Assembly (NCBI GenBank): GCA_022730295.1
Contig: DZCM01000001.1
Location: 65,168-126,773, forward strand
DNA length: 61,606 nucleotides
Reading direction: 5' to 3'
Source: Rhodanobacter sp.
GTDB taxonomy: Bacteria; Pseudomonadota; Gammaproteobacteria; Xanthomonadales; Rhodanobacteraceae
In this document: positions 16,617-25,170 of the stretch, piece by piece
Position numbering within the stretch: position 1 is the first letter of the stretch
Layout of the letters: the number at the start of each line of letters is the position of its first letter
Notes under the pieces: model-generated
Seen by the model: only the letters and a program-made list of their open reading frames with translations
Databases searched by the model: none
Told to the model about the DNA's origin: nothing
Translations under genes and position numbers: made by a program

Positions 16617-16774
16617 GCGGCCGCGCAATGGTTCGGATACTGGCATGCGCTGAAGACGCTGGGCGTAGCCACCACGCTGGTGGTGTAAGCCATCCGGAGC
16701 ACCCCATCGCCGGCCACCAGGACCAGGCCGGCATCCTGTGGTGGCTGCTCGACTGGTTCGGCAAATATCTTTAG
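16617..16774 (+). pseudogene. Decayed C-terminal remnant of an S9-type peptidase
   Basis: Two adjacent frames together read as the end of a prolyl-oligopeptidase catalytic domain. The frame from 16623 gives AQWFGYWHALKTLGVATTL followed by VV and a stop near 16688. The frame from 16691 continues HPEHPIAG, HQDQAGILWWLLDWF and GKYL, then a stop at 16772. The join corresponds to the LVVYPxEGH / HP / AWFxKYL region of S9C peptidases, with a frameshift and stop where the catalytic His motif should be. The rest of the gene is absent. This is not the 3' end of the preceding S9 gene, which has its own complete C-terminus. Confidence 0.75.
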
Positions 16775-17009
16775 GCGGCGCCCGCAGCGCCGAGGAATGC
16801 GTCACAGAGCGCCTTGCGGCGAGAGCGGGCATGGCGGCAGGAACTGCCACAGGCGCGCGCCAGGCTCGCACCCGCTACCGGTTTACCGATTGCCCGAAAG
16901 CTTGATCCGGGGCTTCGTTGCGGCCGATGATCGAGCGCGCACATTCAGCGCGCGCCTCGGTACGTGGGCCCGGTTCGTCTACGGCGAGCAGCCCTGCCAT
17001 CGGTCATGC

Positions 17010-17039
17010 TTGACACCGGCTCATGTGTATTGGCATATT
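17010..17039 (+). promoter_or_regulatory. Promoter of the GntR-ABC operon
   Basis: A perfect -35 TTGACA (17010-17015), 18-base spacer, and -10-like CATATT (17034-17039). The expected transcription start falls at about 17046-17047, on the A of the gntR ATG. No ribosome site precedes that ATG, so a leaderless mRNA is likely. Confidence 0.6.
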
Positions 17040-17049
17040 GATACACATG
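17022..17049. promoter_or_regulatory. Palindromic operator at the gntR start
   Basis: CATGTGTAT (17022-17030) and ATACACATG (17041-17049) are perfect 9-bp arms around 10 bases. The palindrome covers the -10 region and ends on the gntR start codon, as expected for an autorepressed GntR/YtrA-type operon. Confidence 0.65.
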
Positions 17050-17430
17050 GACGCATCCTTGCTCACCATCCAACCCGCCTCGGCCGAGCCGATCTATCGC
17101 CAGATCGTCGAGCAGCTGCGGCGTTTGATCGCCGGCGGCCAGATCGCGCCGGGCGATTTGCTGCCCTCGGTGCGCGACGTGGCGGGCTTCCACGCGGTCA
17201 ATCCGATGACGGTGTCGCGCGCGTACAGCCTCGCCGAGAGCGAAGGTTTGCTCGAACGCCTGCGCGGCAAGGGCATGGCCGTCGCCGCCGTCAAGCGCGC
17301 CACGCAATCCCAGGTCCAGCGCCTCGCGCTGCTGGAACCTCAAATCACCGCGCTGGCCCGCCAGGCCCGCGAGCTCGAACTTCCCGCCGAACCGGTGTTG
17401 CGCCGGCTCGGCAAACTGCTGGAGGAGTAA
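17047..17430 (+). CDS. GntR family (YtrA-type) transcriptional regulator
   Basis: A 127-residue short GntR protein. The winged helix occupies residues 8-80 (EPIYRQIVEQLRRLIAGG, LPSVRDVA, NPMTVSRAYSLAE), with only a short 45-residue helical tail instead of a ligand domain. That is the YtrA subfamily architecture, in which the regulator represses the ABC transporter encoded next to it. The start at 17047 was chosen because the palindrome and promoter lie immediately upstream; a frame-compatible ATG at 17023 would place the palindrome in coding sequence. GGAGGAG near its end serves the next gene, 3 bases away. Confidence 0.88.
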   Translation: MDASLLTIQPASAEPIYRQIVEQLRRLIAGGQIAPGDLLPSVRDVAGFHAVNPMTVSRAYSLAESEGLLERLRGKGMAVAAVKRATQSQVQRLALLEPQITALARQARELELPAEPVLRRLGKLLEE

Positions 17431-17433
17431 CGC

Positions 17434-18330
17434 ATGCACGCCGTCGCCAATGTTGCTGCCGCCGCATCCCAGGCGCCGCTGCAAGTCAGCGGGCTCACAC
17501 ACCGCTATGACGCCAAGGTGGTGCTGGACCGTGTGGACTTGTCGCTCGAACCCGGCAGCGTACTGGGACTCATCGGCCGCAACGGCGCCGGCAAGTCGAC
17601 CCTGATCCGCGCGATGCTTGGCCTGCTGGTACCCGACGCGGGCAGCGCCTTCGTGTTTGGCGAAGCTGCGCTGAAGCTGTCCGACCCGGTCAAGGAACGG
17701 CTGGGCTACGTGCCGCAGCAGCCCGATGCACTGGCCTGGCTGACTGCTGCGCAGATGTTCGATTACCTGTCGCGGTTTTATCCGCGCTGGGATCACCGCT
17801 TCGTCGATAGCACGCTGCAGCGCTGGAAGATCGCGCCGAAAAAGGTGATGGCCAAACTCTCGCCGGGCGAACGCCAGCGCGTCGACTTGATCCGCGCACT
17901 GGCGCCGCAACCGGAACTGCTGGTGCTGGACGAACCGGCCGCCGCGCTGGACCCGGTGGCGCGCCGCGAACTGCTGCGCGAGATTGCGCTGCGCGCAGGC
18001 GAGTCCGGCACCACGGTGCTGTTTTCCACCCACATTGTGTCCGACCTTGAACGCGTGGCCTCGGACATCGCCTTCCTGCACGAGGGCAAGCTGCTGTTGC
18101 ATTGCGCGGTGGACGACACCAAGGAGCGCTACGCGCGCCTGTGGCTGCCGGCCAAGCTGGCCTATGCGGCGCCGGCATCACGCTTCGACAAGCGCCGCCA
18201 CGAGGACGGCAGTATCTCGGTGGTGATCGAGCGCGACGACGACGGCGCGTGGCCCGACGCCACCCAGCTTCCTGGTGCGCGGGTGGACGCACTGGGCCTC
18301 GAAGACCTGTTCGTGGAGATTGCCGAATGA
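17434..18330 (+). CDS. ABC transporter ATP-binding protein
   Basis: A 298-residue nucleotide-binding subunit. Walker A GRNGAGKST at 48-56, Q-loop VPQQPD, signature LSPGE at 142-146 (a variant of LSGGQ), Walker B LLVLDEP at about 163-168, and H-loop STH. The last 80 residues form a C-terminal extension typical of YtrB/CcmA-like exporters. It follows the GntR gene by 3 bases and overlaps the next small gene in an ATGA. The substrate is unknown; related operons respond to cell-envelope antibiotics or peptides, which is only an analogy. Confidence 0.92.
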   Translation: MHAVANVAAAASQAPLQVSGLTHRYDAKVVLDRVDLSLEPGSVLGLIGRNGAGKSTLIRAMLGLLVPDAGSAFVFGEAALKLSDPVKERLGYVPQQPDALAWLTAAQMFDYLSRFYPRWDHRFVDSTLQRWKIAPKKVMAKLSPGERQRVDLIRALAPQPELLVLDEPAAALDPVARRELLREIALRAGESGTTVLFSTHIVSDLERVASDIAFLHEGKLLLHCAVDDTKERYARLWLPAKLAYAAPASRFDKRRHEDGSISVVIERDDDGAWPDATQLPGARVDALGLEDLFVEIAE

Positions 18331-18521
18331 ACGCCGTGCGTGGTGTGCTTCCGCATCCGCGCACAATGACTCTGCGCGGCAAGCTTCGCGCATGCCTGAT
18401 GCTCGGCATGTTGTTGGTCAATCTCGCGGGCGTCACCGGCATTGCGCTCGGCGCCCACGACCCCCACGGCATCGCGCTGGGCCTGACGTCGCTCGCGCTG
18501 CTGCTGGCCGCGCTGGCATGA
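18327..18521 (+). CDS. Small membrane protein in the GntR-ABC operon
   Basis: A 64-residue protein whose ATG overlaps the ATP-binding gene's stop (ATGA at 18327-18330), so translation is coupled. After a basic N-terminus (LRGKLRACLML) it has two hydrophobic segments (about residues 24-42 and 48-64) and ends LLLAALA. No family is recognised. Position and topology suggest an accessory subunit of the adjacent transporter. It was placed on the coupling and hydrophobicity alone. Confidence 0.6.
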   Translation: MNAVRGVLPHPRTMTLRGKLRACLMLGMLLVNLAGVTGIALGAHDPHGIALGLTSLALLLAALA

Positions 18522-18585
18522 CCGGCCTCCTCCCACAGCTGGCGGCGGCATGCTGCACGGCTCCTCCCACGCAGTTGGAATCGCG

Positions 18586-20094
18586 ATGAACGCTACCGCC
18601 GCCAACTTTCCCACTATCGTTCCGGGGAATCGCATGCGCATCGTTGACGTTCTTTTGGTGCCACGCTACGCGAATTCGCGCGTAACCCGCTGGACTGCCG
18701 CAGTGTTGTTCTGCCTGCACGCTGCGACGGCGCTGGCGATCGGAATCTTTGTCCATGACCCGCATGCGCAAGCGGCCGCGCTCATCGTGTACGGCTTCGG
18801 CGTGGGCTTTTTGTGGCTGATGTGGTTGTCGGCACTGCTGTTGATCGCGCGCGACGGGCGCCGCCTGCGGCTGGCCGGCGTGGTCCGCAACACCGCGACC
18901 GCGACGGTTTTCTATGCGGTGGCCTGCGTGGCGGCACCGGTGGCAATCACCGCGTACGCCGGTGGCGACGTGGCGCTCGCGGCGCTGTATCCGGCGCTGG
19001 CGATCGCCGCCTTCCTCGCCTTCGTGTTGTTCCCGCGTTACCTCGCCACCTGGTTCGGCTTCCTGCCGGCCATCTACATCGGCCTGCACAACGTCGGCTG
19101 GGCACCCTCGCCTTTTCAGCCAAGTTTCCAACACGGCGCGTGGGTGGCGCTTGCGATCTTCGCGGTCGGCGACGTGATCCGTTGGCGCCAGTTGCTGCAC
19201 AGCGAGGACAACGATGCCTCCGGCTGGCGCAGCGCGATTCTCATGCAGTTCCGCCGCAACCTGATCTCGCGCGACTGGGGCTTCGACCGCCAATGGGATT
19301 TTCGACGTTCCGCAAACCGCGTGACCGCGGTGGACCTTCGGGGCATCGGTCCGGCGGCGCCGGTCAAGGGCATCCGGGTCGTGCTGGGCGGCTGGTTCCT
19401 GCCGCAAACCCTGCGCAGCCGGCTCGGCAACTTTGCACGGGTGCTGCTGCCGCTGTTGTTGCTCATCCCGCTGTTCTGGGTGATGCGCATCGGCCACGCC
19501 CATTCAATACTCAAGGCCTGGCAGGTCGTCAGTGCCGGCGTCGGCCTGTGGTTGGGCGTGTTCGGCGCGCTCATGCTCGAGTTGGCGGTGGTGGGCATCG
19601 TGCACCGCCGCTGGCGCCAACACGCCAACCTGGGGTTGCTGGCGCTTACCCCCGGCTTGGGCGGAAGCGGCGCCGTGGCCCGTGTCAGTCGCGCGCTCTT
19701 CACCGGTCCGGCGATCGGCTTCGCGGTGCTGTGGCTATGCCTGCTGGTACCGACCCTGACGCTGTTTCCCAACCCGATGGCGGCCCTGCTCGGCAGCCTG
19801 TTCGTCATCGCGATGGCGGCGTTGATGGTGCTGGTGGTGCTGGGTACCTTGGCCGGACGTCCACTCGGCGTGTTCGCCAAGATCGTGCTGGGCTTGGTGC
19901 TGATGGTGCTGGCGGATGCCAGCTTCATCTTCGTGACCGTGGCGGACGGCGACCATTCGAGCGGTGTCATGCTCGCGCAGTGGTTGGCGGCGCTGGCGTG
20001 GTCGCTGCTGATCGCCTGGGCAACGTGGCAGGCCGTGAAGGCGCGGCGCGCGTTGCAACAGCAGCCGCATCCGTTCCTGGCCAATTCGCCTTAG
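18586..20094 (+). CDS. Putative ABC transporter permease
   Basis: About 502 residues with roughly eleven to twelve hydrophobic segments, in two blocks separated by a soluble loop (residues 195-275, EDNDASGWRSAILMQFRRN). No catalytic motif is visible. Being the last gene after GntR and the ATP-binding protein, it is most likely the membrane subunit. The start is uncertain: ATGs at 18550, 18586 and 18634 are in frame and none has a convincing ribosome site; 18586 is a compromise. It could also be an unrelated multi-pass protein. Confidence 0.7.
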   Translation: MNATAANFPTIVPGNRMRIVDVLLVPRYANSRVTRWTAAVLFCLHAATALAIGIFVHDPHAQAAALIVYGFGVGFLWLMWLSALLLIARDGRRLRLAGVVRNTATATVFYAVACVAAPVAITAYAGGDVALAALYPALAIAAFLAFVLFPRYLATWFGFLPAIYIGLHNVGWAPSPFQPSFQHGAWVALAIFAVGDVIRWRQLLHSEDNDASGWRSAILMQFRRNLISRDWGFDRQWDFRRSANRVTAVDLRGIGPAAPVKGIRVVLGGWFLPQTLRSRLGNFARVLLPLLLLIPLFWVMRIGHAHSILKAWQVVSAGVGLWLGVFGALMLELAVVGIVHRRWRQHANLGLLALTPGLGGSGAVARVSRALFTGPAIGFAVLWLCLLVPTLTLFPNPMAALLGSLFVIAMAALMVLVVLGTLAGRPLGVFAKIVLGLVLMVLADASFIFVTVADGDHSSGVMLAQWLAALAWSLLIAWATWQAVKARRALQQQPHPFLANSP

Positions 20095-20295
20095 CGAAAT
20101 CACGCTAAGCGGTCGGCTCTGCAACGAACAGTGCGGCGTACAGCCGAAATCCCGACGCCCACGACAGCACGCCGGCCAAGGCGATGGAAGAGGTTGCGAG
20201 CATGCTCACGTTCCACGGTTGCGGGCGCCACCAACGATACGCCGTCGCGCTGGCGCTGCGCTATGATCCGCCCAAACACCCTGCATGGCACGCGC

Positions 20296-20553
20296 ATGAT
20301 TTGGCTACTTGCATTCGTCACCGCGCTGGCGTTGGTGGTAGCGTTCACGACGCACTCGCCGGGCTTGGTCGCGTTCGGCCTGTTCATCGCCCTCATCGGC
20401 GTGATCGCGCTCGCCTTGATCTTCATTGATCGCCACATGCGCGCCAGCTCGCGCCCCGAGCACATGACCAAGGGCGAGCTGGAGGCACTCAAGGCAACCT
20501 TGCACAAGGGCACACTGGCGGCGGCGCAACTGCCGCCGTCGGAGGATTGCTGA
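20296..20553 (+). CDS. Small two-TM membrane protein
   Basis: An 85-residue protein: MIWLLAFVTALALVVAF and LVAFGLFIALIGVIALALIF are two membrane segments, followed by a basic, soluble tail of 35 residues. No family is recognised. An in-frame ATG at 20263 would add 11 residues. It ends 74 bases before acs on the same strand. The 200 bases before it (20095-20295) hold no gene that I can support; a TATGAT at 20265-20270 could be a -10 element. Confidence 0.6.
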   Translation: MIWLLAFVTALALVVAFTTHSPGLVAFGLFIALIGVIALALIFIDRHMRASSRPEHMTKGELEALKATLHKGTLAAAQLPPSEDC

Positions 20554-20627
20554 CGCAGCCCCATTCCGCGCTGCCGATTTCTTTTTGCTACGCTTGCAGG
20601 CTCGCGATGGATTGAAGGAGATCCGCG

Positions 20628-22583
20628 ATGAGCAAGCTGCATCCCGTTCCGTTCGCGTTCGCTGCCGCCGAGCAAACTCCACCAGACGCGTATGCGCGGT
20701 GTTACGCCGAATCGCTGCGCGATCCGGATGCGTTCTGGGCGGAAGCGGCCAAGCGCCTGGACTGGATCAAGCCGCCGACGCAGATCAAGGACGTCTCGTT
20801 CGACGCGAAAGACCTGCATATTCGCTGGTACGCCGACGGCGTGCTGAATCCGACCGTGAGCTGCCTGGACCGCCATCTCGCGACCCGCAGCGACAAGACG
20901 GCGCTGTTGTTCGAAGGCGATGATCCGGGCGTGTCACGCGCGATCACGTACCGCGAGCTGCACGCTGAGGTTTGCAAGTTTGCCAACGCGCTGCGGAACC
21001 TCGGGGTCCGCAAGGGCGACCGCATCGCGATCTACATGCCGATGATTCCCGAGGCCTGCGTGGCGATGCTGGCCTGCGCGCGCATCGGCGCCATCCATTC
21101 CGTGGTGTTCGGCGGATTCTCGCCGGACGCCTTGGCCGGACGCATCGCGGATTCGCAGTGCAAGCTGGTCATCACCGCTGATGAAGGGGTGCGCGCCGGG
21201 AAGCAGATCCCGCTCAAGCACAGCGTCGATGAGGCCCTGACCCGACCCGGCACTACCAGTATCGAAACCGTGGTGGTGGTGCGGCGCACGGGTGGCGCCA
21301 TCGACATGCAATCACCGCGCGACCGCTGGTGGCATACCTTGGTGGAAGGCCAGCCGTCCGAATGCGAGCCCGAGCCGATGAGCGCGGAAGACCCGCTGTT
21401 CATCCTGTACACGTCCGGCAGTACCGGCAAGCCCAAGGGCGTGTTGCACACGATCGGCGGCTACATGGTGTGGGTGTCGTTGACCCACGAGGCCATTTTC
21501 GACTTGCGCGAAGACGATGTGTACTGGTGCACCGCGGATGTGGGCTGGGTCACCGGCCACAGTTACATTGTTTACGGGCCCCTCGCCAACGGCGCGACCT
21601 CACTGGTGTTCGAAGGCGTGCCGAACTGGCCGGATGCTTCACGCATCTGGCAAGTGTGCGACAAGCACAAGGTGACAATCCTGTACACGGCGCCGACCGC
21701 GATTCGCGCTCTGATGCGCGACGGTGACGGCCCGGTCCACAAGACCTCGCGCGCGTCGTTGCGTCTGCTGGGCTCGGTCGGCGAGCCGATCAACCCGGAA
21801 GCGTGGGAGTGGTACTTCAACGTGGCCGGTGAAGGCCGCTGCCCGATCGTGGATACGTGGTGGCAGACCGAAACCGGCGGCATCCTGATTTGCCCCTTGC
21901 CCGGCTCGACGGTGTTGAAACCCGGCGCTGCGATGAAGCCGTTCTATGGGATCGTGCCGGCATTGGTGGATGCCGACGGCAAACGCATCGACGGCGAGGG
22001 CGAGGGCAACCTGGTCATCCTGGATTCCTGGCCCGGCCAGATGCGCTCGGTGTATGGCGACCACCAGCGTTTCATCGACACCTACTTCAAGGCCTACCCC
22101 GGCATGTATTTCTCGGGCGACGGTGCGCTGCGCGATGCCGATGGCGACTGGAAGATCACCGGACGCGTCGACGATGTCATCAATGTATCCGGCCACCGGA
22201 TCGGCACCGCGGAAGTAGAAAGCGCGATGATGGCCGACGCGCGCGTCGCCGAGGCGGCGGTGGTGGGCTGTCCGCACGCCATCAAGGGCACCACCATTTA
22301 TGCCTTCGTCACGCCGAAGGAGGGCGTGGCGCCGAGCGACACTTTGAAGCGCGAACTCGTGGCTGGCATTCGTGCGCGGATTGGTGCGTTCGCTGCGCCC
22401 GAGTTCCTGCAATGGGCACCAGCCTTGCCAAAGACGCGGTCCGCGAAAACGATGCGCAGGATCCTGCGCAAGATCGCTGAAGCGGGCCACAACGAGATCG
22501 ACCTGGCCACGCTTGGCGACACCTCGACGCTGGCAGATCCATCCGTGGTCAAGCGGCTGTACGACGAGCGCGTGCGCCACTGA
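20628..22583 (+). CDS. acs: Acetyl-CoA synthetase
   Basis: A 651-residue AMP-forming enzyme that activates acetate to acetyl-CoA. The adenylation core is [15 protein letters not shown], with further motifs [24 protein letters not shown] and the hinge region [18 protein letters not shown]. The catalytic C-terminal lysine is Lys607 in [12 protein letters not shown]. The normal motif is PKTRSGK, so Gly is Ala here just before the lysine, and the following Ile is Thr. AAGGAG sits 7 bases before the ATG. The protein otherwise has the normal length. Confidence 0.95.
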   Translation: MSKLHPVPFAFAAAEQTPPDAYARCYAESLRDPDAFWAEAAKRLDWIKPPTQIKDVSFDAKDLHIRWYADGVLNPTVSCLDRHLATRSDKTALLFEGDDPGVSRAITYRELHAEVCKFANALRNLGVRKGDRIAIYMPMIPEACVAMLACARIGAIHSVVFGGFSPDALAGRIADSQCKLVITADEGVRAGKQIPLKHSVDEALTRPGTTSIETVVVVRRTGGAIDMQSPRDRWWHTLVEGQPSECEPEPMSAEDPLFILYTSGSTGKPKGVLHTIGGYMVWVSLTHEAIFDLREDDVYWCTADVGWVTGHSYIVYGPLANGATSLVFEGVPNWPDASRIWQVCDKHKVTILYTAPTAIRALMRDGDGPVHKTSRASLRLLGSVGEPINPEAWEWYFNVAGEGRCPIVDTWWQTETGGILICPLPGSTVLKPGAAMKPFYGIVPALVDADGKRIDGEGEGNLVILDSWPGQMRSVYGDHQRFIDTYFKAYPGMYFSGDGALRDADGDWKITGRVDDVINVSGHRIGTAEVESAMMADARVAEAAVVGCPHAIKGTTIYAFVTPKEGVAPSDTLKRELVAGIRARIGAFAAPEFLQWAPALPKTRSAKTMRRILRKIAEAGHNEIDLATLGDTSTLADPSVVKRLYDERVRH

Positions 22584-22601
22584 CGTTTGCCCGCAACGGT
22601 G

Positions 22602-23288
22602 ATGCCACTCCGTCCGGCTTTCCTCGCAACCGCGCCCGCGGTTGCCGCAGCGCACCTTGATGACGGGGACGTCCACCTTTGGCGGATTCCATACCGGCCG
22701 CAGCAACACCGCGCTCCGTTGTTGGCCTTGCTTGGCGCCTATCTTGGCGTTCCCGCCAACGCTGTTTCCGTGCTCGCCGCGCCCGGTGGCAAGCCTCGAC
22801 TCGCAATCTCCGACGCCGTCAACGCGACCCGCTCACGCCTGGACTTCAACTGGTCCCACAGCGGTGACTTCGCGCTGATCGCGCTGGCCCGTGATCTTGA
22901 GCTCGGCGTGGACATCGAACATCTTGCCAAGCACCCACGCGCGCTCGAAATCGCCGCGCGTTACTTTGACTCCAGTGAAGCCGAGACCCTAGCGGCTCTC
23001 GATGAAGCTGCCCGCAAGCGCGCATTCATCGCCCTGTGGTGCGCCAAGGAATCCGTGCTGAAGGCACAGGGCACCGGCTTGTCGTTCGGTCTCGCGCGCC
23101 TCGCATTCCGGCTTGACGAGCAGGGTTTCTGGCAGCTTGCGCGAACCGATCCCGCCCTGGGCAGCACTCACGCGTGGCAGGTCGCGGGGTTCGAGGCCGC
23201 GCCTGAGTATTGCGGCGCCCTGGCGTGGCGTGGCGACGCCCGCAACCTCCATGCGTTTCAGCCGCCTCCAGCACGCGTGCAGGATTGA
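22602..23288 (+). CDS. 4'-phosphopantetheinyl transferase (Sfp type)
   Basis: A 228-residue two-lobed transferase. The metal-binding motif GVDIE and the catalytic segment WCAKESVLKAQGTGL are clear. It attaches phosphopantetheine from CoA to carrier proteins. The large Sfp-type size and loose motifs suggest broad specificity, so it may modify the acyl carrier protein encoded at 49116-49385, a proposal only. The ATG at 22602 follows acs by 18 bases; a GTG at 22599 is adjacent. A strong intrinsic terminator follows 93 bases after its stop. Confidence 0.9.
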   Translation: MPLRPAFLATAPAVAAAHLDDGDVHLWRIPYRPQQHRAPLLALLGAYLGVPANAVSVLAAPGGKPRLAISDAVNATRSRLDFNWSHSGDFALIALARDLELGVDIEHLAKHPRALEIAARYFDSSEAETLAALDEAARKRAFIALWCAKESVLKAQGTGLSFGLARLAFRLDEQGFWQLARTDPALGSTHAWQVAGFEAAPEYCGALAWRGDARNLHAFQPPPARVQD

Positions 23289-23381
23289 ACGGAACTCGCG
23301 CTTCGGCCTGCTGTCCAAATGGGTGCGGGCGGTCTCCCCGCACGTTGCCGGCACCCCAAGGCCGGCAATCATGCACTCTCC

Positions 23382-23411
23382 CGGCGCGGACGCTCTCCGC
23401 GCCGTTTTTTT
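23382..23411 (+). terminator. Intrinsic terminator after the transferase gene
   Basis: CGGCGCGGA, loop CGCTC, TCCGCGCCG, then seven T residues (23405-23411). Perfect 9-bp GC stem plus U-tract. Confidence 0.93.
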
Positions 23412-23463
23412 CGTGCGATGATTGCGCTTCGCCACGCTGTCGGCACGCCGTGCCGCACCGATG

Positions 23464-23492
23464 TTGACAACACTCCGCGTTTATCGTCGGAT
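23464..23492 (+). promoter_or_regulatory. Possible pdxJ promoter
   Basis: Perfect -35 TTGACA (23464-23469), 17-base spacer, weak -10 TCGGAT (23487-23492), ending 12 bases before the pdxJ ATG. Supported mainly by the -35 match and its place after the preceding terminator. Confidence 0.4.
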
Positions 23493-23504
23493 GAGACCCC
23501 CGCC

Positions 23505-24251
23505 ATGACGAGGCTCAGCGTCAATCTCAACAAGATTGCGGTACTGCGCAATTCGCGCGGGGGCGCGCAACCCGACCTCGAAACCGCCGCCGAAACCTGT
23601 ATCGCCGCCGGATGCGGCGGCATCACGGTGCATCCGCGCCCCGATCGCCGCCACGTGACGGCCGAGGACGTCGCGGCGCTCGCGGCGCTGACACGGGGCA
23701 GGGTGGAGCTCAACATCGAAGGCAATCCGTTCGCGCCGTCGCGTCCGGGCTACCCAGGATTTGTCGAGCTGGTTCGGCTCGCCCGGCCAGCCCAGGCCAC
23801 CCTGGTTCCCGATAGCGACGGCCAGCTCACCTCGGATCACGGCTTCGACCTGACCCGGGATGTTTCAAGGTTGGCGGGCTTGGTAAGCGAGCTCAACGCG
23901 ATCAGCTGCCGCGTATCACTGTTCGTGGATGCGGGCACGACCGACGGATTGGACGCCGCGCGCGCAATCGGCGTCGCGCGCGTCGAGCTTTACACCGGTC
24001 CTTTTGCACATGCGTTTCAGGCTGGCGATTGCACGCACGCCTTGCAACGTTGCGCCGACACCGCGCTACGCGCCCACGCTGCCGGGCTCGGCGTGAATGC
24101 CGGGCACGATCTCAACCAGCACAACCTTGCCACCTTCCAAGCGGCGATTCCCGATCTCGCTGAAGTTTCGATTGGCCACGCCCTGATCAGCGAGGCGCTG
24201 TACGCCGGGTTGGCGGCTACCGTTCGCAACTACCTCACGCTCCTCGCCTGA
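23505..24251 (+). CDS. pdxJ: Pyridoxine 5'-phosphate synthase
   Basis: A 248-residue TIM-barrel enzyme that condenses 1-deoxyxylulose 5-phosphate with 3-amino-2-oxopropyl phosphate to form pyridoxine phosphate. Motifs: [28 protein letters not shown] and ELNIEGNP, then [13 protein letters not shown] and the C-terminal [12 protein letters not shown]. Its Asn/Asp-rich phosphate sites are all present. A hairpin follows directly and serves the convergent exb genes. In Xanthomonadales pdxJ commonly lies beside the exb-tonB cluster, as here. Confidence 0.95.
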   Translation: MTRLSVNLNKIAVLRNSRGGAQPDLETAAETCIAAGCGGITVHPRPDRRHVTAEDVAALAALTRGRVELNIEGNPFAPSRPGYPGFVELVRLARPAQATLVPDSDGQLTSDHGFDLTRDVSRLAGLVSELNAISCRVSLFVDAGTTDGLDAARAIGVARVELYTGPFAHAFQAGDCTHALQRCADTALRAHAAGLGVNAGHDLNQHNLATFQAAIPDLAEVSIGHALISEALYAGLAATVRNYLTLLA

Positions 24252-24277
24252 AAAAATGCCGCGCATCGCGCGGCATT
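24251..24277 (-). terminator. Terminator of the tonB-exb operon
   Basis: AATGCCGCGC (24255-24264), a 3-base loop, and GCGCGGCATT (24268-24277) form a 10-bp stem. On the minus strand the stem is followed by a T-run (complement of the A-run at 24251-24256), so it is a good intrinsic terminator for exbD2; on the plus strand there is no U-tract. Confidence 0.85.
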
Positions 24278-24303
24278 CCGTCCGTTCGCGGTGCCAGCGT
24301 CAT

Positions 24304-24738
24304 TCAGCCGCCTTGCTTGGCCTTGCCCGCGGTGATGAAGCCCATGTGCACCATGCCGGCGTCCTTGGCTTCCTGCATCAGCTTCTTCACCACCCGCCAC
24401 GGCGTTTGCTGGTCGGCGCGGATGTTCAACGCCGGTTGCGGCACCTGGGTGGCGGCAACGTGCACTTGTGCATTGAACTCAGCCTCCGTGTACTGGACAT
24501 CATTCCAGTACAAGCTTCCGTCCGCCTGCACCGCGAGATCGATCGGCGGCACTTCAATGGTGGTGGGCTTGGTTTTTGGATCGGCCCGCGGAAGCTCGAC
24601 CTTGATCTTGTGCGACATCAGCGGCGCCGTGATCATGAAGATGATCAACAGCACCAGCATCACGTCGGCCAGGGGGGTTACATTGATTTCGGCCTTGGGG
24701 ATGTCGCTTTCGCCGCCGCCGCCCAAACTCATTGACAT
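24304..24738 (-). CDS. exbD: Biopolymer transport protein ExbD (second copy)
   Basis: A 144-residue inner-membrane protein with one transmembrane helix (residues 21-42, LADVMLVLLIIFMITAPL) that carries the essential proton-handling Asp, preceded by the conserved INVTPL. The periplasmic C-domain follows. Together with ExbB and TonB it turns proton motive force into outer-membrane transport energy. Two adjacent ExbD genes are characteristic of Xanthomonas-type clusters. This copy keeps the Asp but ends in a shorter Gly/Lys tail. It is 13 bases from the other exbD. Confidence 0.95.
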   Translation of the reverse strand: MSMSLGGGGESDIPKAEINVTPLADVMLVLLIIFMITAPLMSHKIKVELPRADPKTKPTTIEVPPIDLAVQADGSLYWNDVQYTEAEFNAQVHVAATQVPQPALNIRADQQTPWRVVKKLMQEAKDAGMVHMGFITAGKAKQGG

Positions 24739-24750
24739 GACGTGGTTACC

Positions 24751-25158
24751 TCAATTCCCGAAACCGAGCTTCACGACGTTGTAGCGGCGCGCTTGCGCCA
24801 TTACCACGGCCATGAAGTTGTACGGCGTGTTGTCGTTGGCCTTGACGTTCACCTGCGGCTGGTCGTCGACCGGCTTGGCACCAATAGTCGCAAACTGGGC
24901 CTGCAGCTCGACGTCGCTGATGGTCAAGCCGTCCCACGTCATGGTGCCGTCGGCGTTGACATACAGATCCTTCGGCGACGGCGGATTTTCCGGCGGCTTC
25001 ACGTTCGGGTTTGGCTGGGGCAAATCGATCTTGATGTTGTGCTGCACGATCGGTGCAGTGATCATGAAGATCACCAGCAACACCAGCATCACGTCGATCA
25101 ATGGTGTGACGTTGATGTCGGCGACGGGACCGCCGCCGCTATTGGTACTCATGCCCAT
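24751..25158 (-). CDS. exbD: Biopolymer transport protein ExbD (first copy)
   Basis: A 135-residue ExbD with the signature ADINVTPLIDVMLVLLVIFMITAP; Asp in the membrane helix is conserved. It differs from the second copy in a Pro/Asn-rich linker (QPNPNVKPPENPPSPK). The two copies are diverged paralogues. In Xanthomonas campestris only one of the two exbD genes is needed for iron uptake and the other matters for plant interaction; whether this holds here is unknown. Confidence 0.95.
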   Translation of the reverse strand: MGMSTNSGGGPVADINVTPLIDVMLVLLVIFMITAPIVQHNIKIDLPQPNPNVKPPENPPSPKDLYVNADGTMTWDGLTISDVELQAQFATIGAKPVDDQPQVNVKANDNTPYNFMAVVMAQARRYNVVKLGFGN

Positions 25159-25170
25159 GCCGAGTCCCTC

